NCBI GenBank assembly: GCA_011049715.1
Contig: DRHF01000115.1
Coordinates: forward strand, 1 to 52,887
Direction of reading: 5' to 3'
Length of the DNA stretch: 52,887 bases
Origin: Desulfobacterales bacterium
Lineage (GTDB): Bacteria > Desulfobacterota > Desulfobacteria > Desulfobacterales > UBA2156
Shown here piece after piece: positions 9,300 to 17,392 of the stretch. Position numbers and translations under genes: made by a program. The notes beneath the pieces are model-generated. The model saw nothing but the letters and a program-made list of their open reading frames with translations. It did not search any database and was not told where the DNA came from. The stretch's first letter is position 1. The number at the start of each line of letters is the position of its first letter.

Positions 9300-9535
9300 T
9301 ATTAAGCAAAACCGAATGCTTTGTCAATAAAAAAAGACACATGGACGACGCTTGTCTTAATTCTTTTCTTTCCCAGCACTCAAAGATACTGCATAAATCT
9401 TTGGATTCTTAAATATTGAAGCATACATCTGCAATACTGAAAAATTCGGCGCTTTCGACCTGACCCTGCTGTTTTATTTTCGCGCAGTGCAAAGGGATAT
9501 ATTGCTTTTCCGATCTCCGAATGATATTGTTGGGC

Positions 9536-9739
9536 ATGAAAAAAATTTGGGTTAACAGAGCCAGGTCATTTGAAGATGCCCAGTATTTTGATAATGCGTA
9601 TTACTTGAGTCTTTCAAGTACGGAAAGAGTTGAAAGCGTTCAAATCTTGCGTGAAGAATATTTTAAATCCCACGGTCTGAAATTTCGTGAAGACGGAAAA
9701 AGATTACGAAGAGTTTTTAGAGTTATTAAACAAGCATAA
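9536..9739 (+). CDS. Small protein paired with a nucleotidyltransferase
   Basis: 67 residues from ATG 9536 (an ATG five codons earlier is possible; neither has a clear ribosome site). The product (IWVNRARSFEDAQYFDNAYYL, then LSSTERVESVQILREEYF and a basic end) resembles small proteins often encoded just ahead of minimal nucleotidyltransferases in bacteria. It overlaps the next gene by 53 bases, so the two are translationally linked. A toxin-antitoxin-like role is a guess from context. Confidence 0.6.
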   Translation: MKKIWVNRARSFEDAQYFDNAYYLSLSSTERVESVQILREEYFKSHGLKFREDGKRLRRVFRVIKQA

Positions 9740-10136
9740 TGTGCGATATTGTATTGTCGGCGCCTTTGCATTAGCGCTTCATGCCCGACCGCGCTACACA
9801 AAAGATTTGGATATTTTAATCGAACCGACAACCGATAATGCAAAGAAATTATTGATTGCGTTGGATGAGTTTGGATTTGGGTCCCTGAAGCTTGCAGTTG
9901 AAGATTTCTCGACCCGGGGAAATATCATTCAACTTGGCTACGAACCGGTCAGAATCGATATCATAACTTCGATAAAAGGTCTGGAATTTGCTGATATCTG
10001 GGAGAGCCGAATCCAAGGACCTTACGGTAAACAAACCGTCAATTTTATTGATCGCCAAAACCTTATACGGTCAAAAAAACTTTCGAATCGTGCTCAAGAT
10101 AAAGCCGACCTGGAATTGCTACTATCAGAATCATAA
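9687..10136 (+). CDS. Nucleotidyltransferase-fold protein (DUF6036/AbiEii-like)
   Basis: 149 residues. The N-terminus matches the minimal nucleotidyltransferase core: RYCIVGAFALALHA (helix-turn, in place of GGxAL), followed by the acidic pair in YTKDLDILIEP and a third acidic position in VRIDIITSI. Such proteins transfer a nucleotide or act as antitoxin or toxin partner in AbiE- and MenT-like systems. It overlaps the small upstream gene. Whether it is a toxin cannot be told from the sequence. Confidence 0.75.
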   Translation: MKTEKDYEEFLELLNKHNVRYCIVGAFALALHARPRYTKDLDILIEPTTDNAKKLLIALDEFGFGSLKLAVEDFSTRGNIIQLGYEPVRIDIITSIKGLEFADIWESRIQGPYGKQTVNFIDRQNLIRSKKLSNRAQDKADLELLLSES

Positions 10137-10575
10137 TCCACTTCAGGGCCGTTGTCGCATGTCTACATCCTTTTCAAGTTCGATTTTGAACACAACTTCG
10201 ATTTTCTCTATCAAATATGGTTTTTTGACATGAATCCTCGTTTCGCTCGGGACGCGACCAGGGCTAAAATTTGACACAAAATAGACCCAATAAATTCAAA
10301 TGCCGTAACTTTTAAACGTTATTAGGAAGTTATAGCATCAGTTGGGTTCAGATTTGCTTTAAGAATCGGTTGCGCCTATTATACTGATGGGTGATTGTCA
10401 GGTCGATATCGGCCGCTTTTTTTATTGACATAATATCGTAATTTATCTACGAGTTTTTAAAGGTACGACTTTGATATAAATTTTGCCAAAACCAATAACT
10501 GACAACTGACAACGAATAACAACTAATCGAGTTTTGAGTCGATTAGGGTACCATTCTTCTTGAAAGGAGGAATAT
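10137..10575. other. Non-coding gap with short direct and inverted repeats
   Basis: About 440 bases without a gene. It contains a tandem ACTGACA repeat (near 10498-10516), an imperfect hairpin with arms AATCGA/TCGATT (10525-10544), and the GAAAGGAGG ribosome site of the dapA-like gene at 10561-10569. A TTGACA at about 10425-10430 could be a -35 box but no good -10 follows. Confidence 0.45.
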
Positions 10576-11610
10576 ATGATCTCAGGATGTTATACTGCCA
10601 TTGCAACACCTTTTAAAGATGGCCTTGTCGATTATGAAGGGTTGGATCAACTCATTGGGTTTCAGATCGAAAATGGAATCACCGGAATATTAGCCGCCGG
10701 AACTACGGGCGAAAGCCCTACCCTGAAATGGGATGAACACAATAAGGTAATTGATTTTATTGCTGAAAAAACCAAAAACAAATGTATTGCCATCGCAGGA
10801 ACCGGGAGTAATAACACCGCGGAAACCCTCGAAGGAAGCGAACATGCGGTTAAAGCCGGTGCAGATGCACTTTTATTGGTTGATCCCTATTATAACGGAC
10901 CGAGCTCTCTTGAAATTCGTAAAGAATATGTTTCACCTGTTGCCGCTGCCCATCCTGAAGTGGAAATTATCCCATACGTAATCCCGGGTCGAACAGGATG
11001 CCAGCTATTTCCTGAAGACCTTGCACTTCTATTTAATGAGTATAAAAATGTCAGCACGGTTAAGGAAGCCACGGCGAATCTTGACAACATGAAACGCACC
11101 CGGGAATGTTGTGGCCCCGATTTTACAGTACTCTCAGGCGACGACGGCATGACATTTCAAATGATGGTGAACCCTCAAATCAAGGCCGCGGGTGTTATAT
11201 CTGTCGCATCCAACGTCATTCCCGGAGCAGTGACGGAGATGGTGCGTTTGCTCGACAGGGGTGAAACGTCTGAAGCCAAGAAACTCCTGTCATATATCGA
11301 ACCTCTTTTCAATCTCGTAACCGTTAAAACAATGGAAAAGACACCACATGGCGAGGTGGAATGCCGGGCAAGAAATCCGCTCGGCCTGAAGGCGCTGATG
11401 TCACTTTTGGGCCTGCCTTCAGGCGGTTGTCGGCAACCCTTAGGGAAAATGACCCGGGCCGGTTTTCAAAAAGTTCTGGATGCGGCCCGGACCGTTCAAT
11501 CCAATAATACTGACATTTTTAAACCGGTTGCCGATTTTTTTAACGTCGATATTGAGGAGCGGTTGAATAACCCGGCAAACTGGGGAGGGCTTTGTTACGA
11601 AGCGTATTAG
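10576..11610 (+). CDS. DapA/N-acetylneuraminate lyase family aldolase
   Basis: 344 residues behind a strong GAAAGGAGG site. It shows the dihydrodipicolinate synthase family hallmarks: the phosphate/pyruvate loop GTTGESPTL, Tyr134 in IPYVIPGRTG and the Schiff-base lysine K163 in TVKEATANL. The family condenses pyruvate with an aldehyde (aspartate semialdehyde in lysine synthesis) or runs the reverse cleavage. At 344 residues it is about 50 longer than typical DapA, mainly in the C-terminal third (ending NPANWGGLCYEAY). It stands alone, not with lysine genes, so either the main DapA of the cell or a relative with another substrate is possible. Confidence 0.88.
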   Translation: MISGCYTAIATPFKDGLVDYEGLDQLIGFQIENGITGILAAGTTGESPTLKWDEHNKVIDFIAEKTKNKCIAIAGTGSNNTAETLEGSEHAVKAGADALLLVDPYYNGPSSLEIRKEYVSPVAAAHPEVEIIPYVIPGRTGCQLFPEDLALLFNEYKNVSTVKEATANLDNMKRTRECCGPDFTVLSGDDGMTFQMMVNPQIKAAGVISVASNVIPGAVTEMVRLLDRGETSEAKKLLSYIEPLFNLVTVKTMEKTPHGEVECRARNPLGLKALMSLLGLPSGGCRQPLGKMTRAGFQKVLDAARTVQSNNTDIFKPVADFFNVDIEERLNNPANWGGLCYEAY

Positions 11611-11668
11611 TACCGTAGAGATTATTTTTGTGCATTTTGTGGCAAAATATTTCTGAATTTTGTTTTTC

Positions 11669-11740
11669 TCGCGCAAAGCCGCAAAGTGCGCAAAGGAAAA
11701 ACAGGAAAAATTCTTGGCGTTCTTGGCGCCTTTGCGAGAG
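11669..11740. repeat. Interspersed palindromic repeat (CTCGC...GCGAG family)
   Basis: The arms CTCGCGCAAAG and CTTTGCGAGAG bound a 72-base element rich in short GCAAAG and TTGGCG words. Translated on the minus strand it gives the familiar RKGAKNAK peptide of non-coding repeats common in deltaproteobacterial and cyanobacterial intergenic DNA. It lies between the dapA-like gene and the convergent YkgJ-type gene and may act as a bidirectional terminator. Confidence 0.6.
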
Positions 11741-11770
11741 ATTTTTTGGTTACGGTTTTCGGCATCCGTT

Positions 11771-12574
11771 TTATTTGTCGTGAATCGTCCTTTTTTTAGC
11801 TGCATCCGGCTTGAGTTGAAAAGCCCCCTCTTTAAACAAAATATTCCGAAGCCATTTCAGACCGAATTCTAGTAGATCGATTTCATTTGTCTCTATTTTT
11901 TGAATTGTCTTTCTATCAATATCGTAGCGATCGAAAAAGCTGCTTTCGAAGACGAACTCCCTGAATTTATCAATGTTGTAACTGACCATAAAAAACATTT
12001 TTTTGGCCTGTTCGATTAATTTAATGTTGGATGGAAAAGATCGTTTTCTTAACACAAGATCGGCCCAGAGCGTATTGATTTCATCATGGATGTCAACACC
12101 CTGGTCTTTACGCCATTCACGGACGCGCCACCCTTTTTCTTCTTCAAACCCGAGACAATGGAGCTCATTGACAAAAAAGTAGAATCCTTCGTCATCCGCA
12201 CCCTCTTTGTGGACCAGGCTGGCCACACCCAGGGGGTAGTACCGGCAAGTGGTAGGTCTGTCCGGGTAGACGATGCATCCGTCATCTCTTACAAAGGGAC
12301 ACGATTCAACATCATCATCCATCATTTTTAGCGTGATCATTGGCAAATCGGTCTTTTCAAGCAGATGGGGCTCGGTGTAAATGGCTAAAAATTCCTCCGA
12401 TGAGAGTTCGAGTCGGTTTTTAAGCCGGATCACATCATAGGGAGTCAGGGTAATTTTTATGCTCCGGCAGCATTTCGTGAAACAGTCGACGTCTTTGTGG
12501 CATTTGAATTTAAATTTGCTGTCGGAACTAAATCTCTCGGGTCTGATCCCGGCCATTCCTTCTGAGTTTTGCAT
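11771..12574 (-). CDS. YkgJ-family cysteine-cluster protein
   Basis: 267 residues from ATG 12574 with an AAAAGGAGA site. The conserved cysteine pattern of the YkgJ/zinc- or iron-chelating family is present: C25, C31, C35 and C36 (CHKDVDCFTKCC), then SCPFVRDDGC and RPTTCRYYPLG. The family is thought to bind an iron-sulfur cluster or a metal; its function is not settled. The C-terminal 130 residues are helical without a recognised domain. Monocistronic here. Confidence 0.85.
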   Translation of the reverse strand: MQNSEGMAGIRPERFSSDSKFKFKCHKDVDCFTKCCRSIKITLTPYDVIRLKNRLELSSEEFLAIYTEPHLLEKTDLPMITLKMMDDDVESCPFVRDDGCIVYPDRPTTCRYYPLGVASLVHKEGADDEGFYFFVNELHCLGFEEEKGWRVREWRKDQGVDIHDEINTLWADLVLRKRSFPSNIKLIEQAKKMFFMVSYNIDKFREFVFESSFFDRYDIDRKTIQKIETNEIDLLEFGLKWLRNILFKEGAFQLKPDAAKKRTIHDK

Positions 12575-12618
12575 GCTGTCTCCTTTTGGTGACCTCCTTA
12601 TGGTGGGAAGGGCAAGAA

Positions 12619-12685
12619 CACCTTGATATCATTTCTATAAGATTCGGTCAACTTCCGATGGAGGGCACGCGATAATCAAGGTGTG
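12619..12685. terminator. Inverted repeat between the YkgJ-type gene and hicB
   Basis: Arms ACACCTTGAT (about 12618-12627) and ATCAAGGTGT (about 12676-12685) are exact inverse copies separated by some 48 bases. It lies just past the 3' end of the hicB remnant on the minus strand and could form a large hairpin, without a clear T-tract. Confidence 0.4.
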
Positions 12686-12701
12686 GGGTGGTTGGGTGCG
12701 T

Positions 12702-13043
12702 TTAAAACCCAATTTCCCTCTTAAGTATGTTAACACAAAATTTATTAAGGCTTTGCCCTTTTTTTAAGGCGGTGACTGCAACCTGCTCGTGTAAATCTCT
12801 ACCTAATCTTAAATTAAATTTTCCGGAATATCTTTTTTTAGCCGTTGCTGCTGGAAGCTGACCCCCGTCATGTTCATAAATCTCAATCCATTCCTCAACA
12901 ACTTGGCAAAGTTTTTTATAAACTCTTGCTTCATCATCTCCATGAACACCACCCAGCATTAAACCAGGGGCGCGGCCAATATATCAGCCATCTTCATCGG
13001 ACCACTCAACAATTTTTAGATAACGATCACTTTTTTTCTTCAT
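12702..13043 (-). pseudogene. hicB: HicB-type antitoxin with an in-frame stop, no HicA
   Basis: From ATG 13043 the product reads a HicB-like start (RYLKIVEWSDEDG) and meets TGA at 12984-12986 (codon 20), where relatives have Trp or Cys. The frame then continues YIGRAPGLMLGGVHGDDEARVY, a long helix, and a C-terminal ribbon-helix-helix segment (GKFNLRLGRDLHEQVAVTA) typical of HicB antitoxins. Translation could restart at ATG 12959, giving 85 residues that keep the DNA-binding part. No hicA toxin gene is found on either side; the upstream DNA is repeat sequence. An orphan, decaying antitoxin is likely. Confidence 0.75.
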
Positions 13044-13100
13044 TTAAAACCCTTTCTAATGCCTTAACATCTTAATGAATAGACTCAATATTGTTAGATT

Positions 13101-13225
13101 CGTAAAAAGTCTTTTCATCAGTCATTGCGAGGAGCCCCGATTCTCGAGATAAACTCCGCGACGAAGCAACCTGCGGCGGCCCCACACATCCGGCGCTGCA
13201 GGTATAGGAACTGGTTGCTAATCCT
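13101..13225. repeat. Interspersed repeat (GTCATTGCGAGGAGC family)
   Basis: Contains CGTAAAAAGTC, then GTCATTGCGAGGAGC and CGACGAAGCAACCTG, words that belong to a widely dispersed bacterial intergenic repeat often ending in GCGAAGCGACGAAGCAATC. The apparent ORF across it is the translated repeat and not a gene. It occupies the place where a hicA gene would be expected. Confidence 0.6.
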
Positions 13226-13263
13226 CTTTTTTGCCAAAATATAAATTTGTTAGAATTTATCTC

Positions 13264-13311
13264 TTGACATCGGTATTTACAAACTTTATGCACATGAATG
13301 ATTGTATACAA
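13264..13311 (+). promoter_or_regulatory. Promoter and candidate GntR operator TTGTATACAA
   Basis: TTGACA (13264-13269) is followed after 17 bases by TATGCA (13287-13292). Downstream stands the perfect palindrome TTGTATACAA (13302-13311), the kind of site bound by FCD-subfamily GntR regulators. It lies 70 bases before the GntR start codon, so autorepression is the simplest reading. I saw no second copy in front of the downstream catabolic genes. Confidence 0.5.
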
Positions 13312-13380
13312 AAAGTATAATAATTTTATATTTTTAAAATAAACAGGCGAATTGAATATTATTGGATCAAGTTAAATCGA

Positions 13381-14052
13381 ATGAAAGAAAATAAAAAAAC
13401 GGTCAGTTCGATCGCTTACGAAAAAATCAAAAAAAAGATCCTCCGTAATGAACTCGATTTTGGCCAACAATTGTTAGAAGATAATTTTTCCAGCGAACTG
13501 AGGATAAGCCGAACTCCCGTAAGAGAGGCGTTAATCATGCTGGAAAAAGAAGGATTAATAACCAGATCCCAGGGCAGAGGCTTTTGTATACAACGATTTA
13601 GTGTGAAGGATGTTGATGATTTTTACCATTTCAGAAATATATTAGAAACCGCATCAACAGACCTTATCATTTCAAATATTACCAAAGAAGATATTAATGA
13701 GCTTCATAAGGTATTAGAAAAGGTCAACACGATTATTGAAAAAGGTCATCCCGCAGAAGCCATGGCTGCGGGCCTGCAGTTTCATGTTAGAATTATTGAA
13801 ATCTGTCAAAATGATATGATCGTCAGGTCTTTGAAAAATTGTTATGATAAATTGATCTTAGTGACTTGGTCCTACTATCAGATCGAATCGTGTATCAAAA
13901 GTGCTAAGGAACATGAAGAAATATTGGAAGTTTTAGAAACGAAAGATTTGGATAAATTACGGATGCGTACCCGTCAGCACCTTGATAGCGCGAGAAAGAG
14001 AACACTGGATATTTTTAAAGTCGATACTCAAAGGCTATACATCATGCCTTAA
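13381..14052 (+). CDS. GntR-family regulator, FCD (FadR-like) subfamily
   Basis: 223 residues. Winged HTH at 1-75 (the recognition region RISRTPVREALIMLEKEGLI is typical) and an all-helical FCD ligand domain at about 80-215 with FHVRIIEICQND. FCD regulators usually respond to organic acids or CoA-linked metabolites and sit next to the catabolic genes they control. It opens the plus-strand locus that continues with the hydrolase, the flavin oxidoreductase and the AOR-Hdr genes; control of these is inference. Ribosome site is weak. Confidence 0.88.
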   Translation: MKENKKTVSSIAYEKIKKKILRNELDFGQQLLEDNFSSELRISRTPVREALIMLEKEGLITRSQGRGFCIQRFSVKDVDDFYHFRNILETASTDLIISNITKEDINELHKVLEKVNTIIEKGHPAEAMAAGLQFHVRIIEICQNDMIVRSLKNCYDKLILVTWSYYQIESCIKSAKEHEEILEVLETKDLDKLRMRTRQHLDSARKRTLDIFKVDTQRLYIMP

Positions 14053-14086
14053 TAGTCGGGTCCCTTTTAAAAAAAAAGGAAATGTA

Positions 14087-14857
14087 ATGGCTGTCACGGA
14101 AATATTTTTCCTTCAATGTGGATTCCTTACCCTTGATCGCTCCATATTTTTTACGGGAGTTGACATTGGCCAACCGATGAAGGTCCCTGTCTGCGCTGTG
14201 TTGCTGATACATCCAGAGGGTCCGGTTTTGATAGATACCGGCTTAAACCCCGATGGATTGACCGACCCCGAGGGTGCATGGGGTCCTCGAGCCAAGTTGA
14301 TTAAACCGGACTTTACCGATGCCGACCTCATCCCCAATAGGTTAAAGGAAGTGGGGCTGAAAGTTTCGGATATTAAAATGGTCATCATTACACACCTTCA
14401 CTGGGACCATACAGGGGGATTACGATTTTTCAAACATTGTCCCATTGTAGTCCAAAGGGAGGAATACCGTTTTGCATTCAATCCGGATCCTTATTTCGCC
14501 TTACAGAATATGCGCAACCACTTCGATTTTCCCCTGGATTACCAAAAAAAAGATGGTGATCAGATGGTATTGTCGGGTATATCTGTGCTTAAAACACCGG
14601 GGCATACTCCGGGGCACCAATCCGTGTTGGTGAAGTTGGTATCCGAACGCTTTTACCTATTTACCGGAGATGCCATCCTGACCCGAGAGAATCTGGATCG
14701 TAAGATCCCTTCTACGAACAACTGGAGCAACGGGCTTTTACTTGAAAATATGTACCGGTTGGGCCACCTTTCACAGTTGCTCGGCGCCGAGCTTATACAC
14801 TCCCATGATATGAACCAATGGGAAACTTTAAAAAAATCTCCTGAATCGTATAGATAG
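14087..14857 (+). CDS. Metallo-beta-lactamase-fold hydrolase, AHL-lactonase-like
   Basis: 256 residues from ATG 14087, chosen because AAAAAGGAAATGT precedes it; an upstream start would overlap the GntR gene. It has the dinuclear metal motif THLHWDHTGG (HxHxDH), a later HTPGHQ and the aspartate in LFTGDAIL. The arrangement and N-terminus (FFLQCGFL) resemble N-acyl-homoserine lactonases and related lactone hydrolases. In this context a lactone or thioester from the pathway encoded downstream is as likely a substrate as a quorum signal. Probably co-transcribed with the GntR gene (34-base gap). Confidence 0.8.
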   Translation: MAVTEIFFLQCGFLTLDRSIFFTGVDIGQPMKVPVCAVLLIHPEGPVLIDTGLNPDGLTDPEGAWGPRAKLIKPDFTDADLIPNRLKEVGLKVSDIKMVIITHLHWDHTGGLRFFKHCPIVVQREEYRFAFNPDPYFALQNMRNHFDFPLDYQKKDGDQMVLSGISVLKTPGHTPGHQSVLVKLVSERFYLFTGDAILTRENLDRKIPSTNNWSNGLLLENMYRLGHLSQLLGAELIHSHDMNQWETLKKSPESYR

Positions 14858-14891
14858 TCTGATGCAAATATTTGGAATTAAAATTGATAAA

Positions 14892-14964
14892 CTCGTAAAA
14901 AGACCATATTGCTCTCTAAACGCCCCAAAATGCTCAAAGTCGTTCGCAAATGACTTTTTACGAG
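14892..14964. repeat. Short inverted-repeat element (CTCGTAAAAAG arms)
   Basis: Perfect 11-base arms CTCGTAAAAAG (14892-14902) and CTTTTTACGAG (14954-14964) bound 51 bases. A related word (CGTAAAAAGTC) occurs at 13101-13111 in another repeat. It resembles a non-autonomous element or a bidirectional terminator downstream of the hydrolase gene. Confidence 0.55.
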
Positions 14965-15094
14965 ACTGTCAAAATTGGATAAATGGTCTAATGAAGTTTC
15001 TCAATCAATTGGGCAAGCCATCTGAAACATCAACAGGAAAGGAGGGATGATTGAAAAATGAAAGTCGAAACGATCAGAAAAAATATGCACTGTA

Positions 15095-15190
15095 TTATCC
15101 GTTCTCCTCCGGATAGAGCAGGCAACGGGTAAATCCGGGGGATATAAGATTTAATCTCCGGCAGCCCGGTGGAAGGTTGGACGGACTCTA
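15095..15190 (+). ncRNA. Candidate Moco/Tuco-type (molybdenum or tungsten cofactor) riboswitch
   Basis: A GC-rich leader 75-170 bases before the flavin oxidoreductase gene can fold as the Moco RNA family does: outer stem TCCGT/ACGGA (about 15098-15102 with 15181-15185), then GGCAA followed by CGGG, pairing with CCCG before GTGGAAGG, and an inner hairpin CCGGGGGAT/ATCTCCGG (about 15135-15161). The conserved single-stranded words GGCAAC, GGCAGCC and GGAAGG stand where the E. coli moaA leader has similar ones. The operon contains an AOR, which needs a tungsto- or molybdopterin, so the context fits. Judged by eye from remembered consensus; a covariance search is needed. Confidence 0.45.
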
Positions 15191-15264
15191 TTTCAGGGGT
15201 GGGGATGGACAATTCCTTTTGCTTAACAACTTTAAATACTGTAAATTAAGATAAGGAGGGTAAA

Positions 15265-17205
15265 ATGGCATCTATATACGATCCTATAAAAATCGGAACC
15301 ATGGAACTTCCCAACCGCTTTGTACATGCGCCTACGGTGAGGAACAACGCCGATGAGCACGGTTACCTTACTGAAAGGGCGATCCGTGATTACCTTGAAG
15401 GGGCTCGGGGTGGCTGGGGATTGTACCAAGTCAGCGCCAGTTTTCCACATCCTGAGGGAAATCCCTTTCGATGCATGGTCGGAATACATGATAGCCAATC
15501 TGTTCTAGGGCATCAGAGGGTGGTCCGCAATTTTCATCTCGAGGGCATGAAAGTTTCGTGTCAGATTTTACACGGCGGCGCTATCTGCGACCCCAATATG
15601 ACCGGGCATCCGGCTGTCAGCGCAACTGAAAAGGGAAGCGTTTATGGCATACCATGCAAGGCATTGAGTACCGATGAAGCCGAAGAACGTGCTCAAATGT
15701 ACGTCGATGCTGCGGCTCGCATCCAGGAGGCCGGATACGATGCCGTGAATGTTCACAGTTGCCAGGGCACCTTAATTCAGCAATTCATGTCTCCTTATAC
15801 CAATACACGCACCGACAAATTCGGCGAAGACCGAGGTCTATTCCCTGAAATGGTAGCCAAAGGAATCAAAGAGAGATGCGGGCAGGACTATCCCGTTATC
15901 TGGCGGCTGGCAGCGCATGAGTTTATGGAGTACCTTGGTGAACCCGGCTATACGGAAGAATGGGGCAAAACGATCGCCCAACGGCTGGAGCCATATGTTG
16001 ACTGCTTCGACGTCACCGGCGGACGTATCGGATTTACGGCCATGTACGCATTTCCTTCACCCTATCCTGAAAGGGCGACCAGAGTTCATCTGGCCACTGA
16101 AATTAAGAGCGTCGTCAAAGTCCCGGTTATGGGAGTGGCCAAGATCATGGACACAAAAATTGCAGAAGACGTGGTAGCCAGTGGTCGCTGCGATCTTGCA
16201 ATGATGTGCCGACCGGCAATTGCCGATCCCTGGTTTGCCCGGAAAGCCATTGAAGGTCGACCGGAGGACATCCGCAAATGCATTGCGTGCAATGTATGCC
16301 TCCAGTGCCTGTGGGATCAACAGTACGTGAATTGTGCGGTTAACCCTACCTATGGTAAGGAAGAGCAGATGGAACTTAAACCGGCCATACGTCCCAAAAA
16401 AGTCATGGTCATCGGCGGCGGGGTCGGTGGCATGGAAACGGCCATAACATGTGCCCAAAGGGGCCACAGGGTAGATTTATACGAAAAGGATGAGGAGTTA
16501 GGAGGCTTGCTCCAACACGTAGCCTCTACCCACCCAAGGCTGAATACGCGCGACCTACGGAATATCGTGGATTATCACATCGCTCAAGTCGAAAAAACAG
16601 AAGGTCTGACCGTACACCTGGAGACCGCGGTAACCGCCGAACTGGTTGAAAACGAGAATCCGGACGCAGTGGTGGTGGCAGTGGGTTCGGGAGAGAAACT
16701 TCCTGAAATTCCCGGGATCGACCTTGCAAATGTTGTGACCAACGAGGACTATCTGAGGTCGGAGGGCGAGATGGAGATCGGAGATACGGTGGTCGTCATC
16801 GGCGGAAATTACGGAGCAGAGACAGCCGTATCCCTGGCGCGGGACGGAAAGAATGTGACCATGGTTGAGGAAAGTGACACTGTGAACAGACCTGTCTATT
16901 CCGTCGACCTTTATGCACGTCTCTTTCAACTGGACGGTTACGTTAAAGATGAGAATATAACGGTCCTCACCGAGACCCGTGCAGTTGAGATCAATGGGGA
17001 GGGAGTTGTTGTGGAAAACGCAGAAGGACGCAAGACGCTTCCGGCTGATTCCGTGATCATCGCTTGGGGTCGGCAACCGCGGGTGGAATGTTACGAAGCC
17101 CTCAAGGGCAAAGTAAAAGAGATATACAAGATAGGAGACTGTAAAGAAGTTCGTAGCGTTGAATGGGCTATTGCAGAAGCGGCTAATGTCTCACGGCAAA
17201 TTTAA
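15265..17205 (+). CDS. NADH:flavin oxidoreductase of the 2,4-dienoyl-CoA/2-enoate reductase type
   Basis: 646 residues behind AAGGAGGG. Residues about 1-330 form an old-yellow-enzyme TIM barrel for FMN (KIGTMELPNRFVHAPT at the start, YDAVNVHSCQGTLIQQF, MMCRPAIADP). A cysteine cluster follows (C339, C342, C345, C348 and C357 in CIACNVC LQC...CAVNP), for one 4Fe-4S centre; the spacing has one cysteine more than the E. coli FadH pattern. From about 374 two Rossmann segments bind FAD and NAD(P)H (VMVIGGGVGGMETA; VVVIGGNYGAET). Members reduce conjugated enoyl-CoA or enoate double bonds, or oxidise cyclic dienes. As first gene after the leader RNA, it probably works on a substrate shared with the AOR and CoA-handling enzymes. 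Confidence 0.88.
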   Translation: MASIYDPIKIGTMELPNRFVHAPTVRNNADEHGYLTERAIRDYLEGARGGWGLYQVSASFPHPEGNPFRCMVGIHDSQSVLGHQRVVRNFHLEGMKVSCQILHGGAICDPNMTGHPAVSATEKGSVYGIPCKALSTDEAEERAQMYVDAAARIQEAGYDAVNVHSCQGTLIQQFMSPYTNTRTDKFGEDRGLFPEMVAKGIKERCGQDYPVIWRLAAHEFMEYLGEPGYTEEWGKTIAQRLEPYVDCFDVTGGRIGFTAMYAFPSPYPERATRVHLATEIKSVVKVPVMGVAKIMDTKIAEDVVASGRCDLAMMCRPAIADPWFARKAIEGRPEDIRKCIACNVCLQCLWDQQYVNCAVNPTYGKEEQMELKPAIRPKKVMVIGGGVGGMETAITCAQRGHRVDLYEKDEELGGLLQHVASTHPRLNTRDLRNIVDYHIAQVEKTEGLTVHLETAVTAELVENENPDAVVVAVGSGEKLPEIPGIDLANVVTNEDYLRSEGEMEIGDTVVVIGGNYGAETAVSLARDGKNVTMVEESDTVNRPVYSVDLYARLFQLDGYVKDENITVLTETRAVEINGEGVVVENAEGRKTLPADSVIIAWGRQPRVECYEALKGKVKEIYKIGDCKEVRSVEWAIAEAANVSRQI

Positions 17206-17260
17206 AGACCTGTGTAAAGTTTCAATTCCCAGAGTCCAAATCAACTATACAAAAAGAATA

Positions 17261-17290
17261 CCGGGAAGCGGCGCCACGGCCGCTTCCCGG
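17261..17290 (+). terminator. Strong hairpin between the flavin oxidoreductase and AOR genes
   Basis: CCGGGAAGCGGC and GCCGCTTCCCGG are exact 12-base inverse copies around the loop GCCACG. Only a short TTTT follows, so it may act as a partial terminator or a processing or stability element within the operon, lowering AOR-Hdr expression relative to the flavoenzyme. Confidence 0.6.
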
Positions 17291-17392
17291 CGCATTTTGT
17301 ACGCCGGACCGTTTATCGGGGTTTTTGAAACCTCGTCCCTTAGACGCCCTTTCAAATGGTCGATAGTGCTTTGAGGAACATGAAGGAACATT

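Noticed and set aside
11440-11805. Minus-strand ORF of 121 codons over the end of the dapA-like gene
   Set aside because: It is the translation of a palindromic intergenic repeat (RKGAKNAK pattern) plus antisense of the real gene.
12984-12986. Selenocysteine at the TGA in hicB
   Set aside because: HicB has no redox role, and no SECIS-type hairpin follows; a nonsense mutation is simpler.
13072-13311. Minus-strand ORF of 79 codons, possible hicA
   Set aside because: Its sequence is the GTCATTGCGAGGAGC repeat in translation and has no HicA motif.
14862-15050. 62-codon plus-strand ORF after the hydrolase
   Set aside because: It lies across the CTCGTAAAAAG inverted repeat and lacks a ribosome site.
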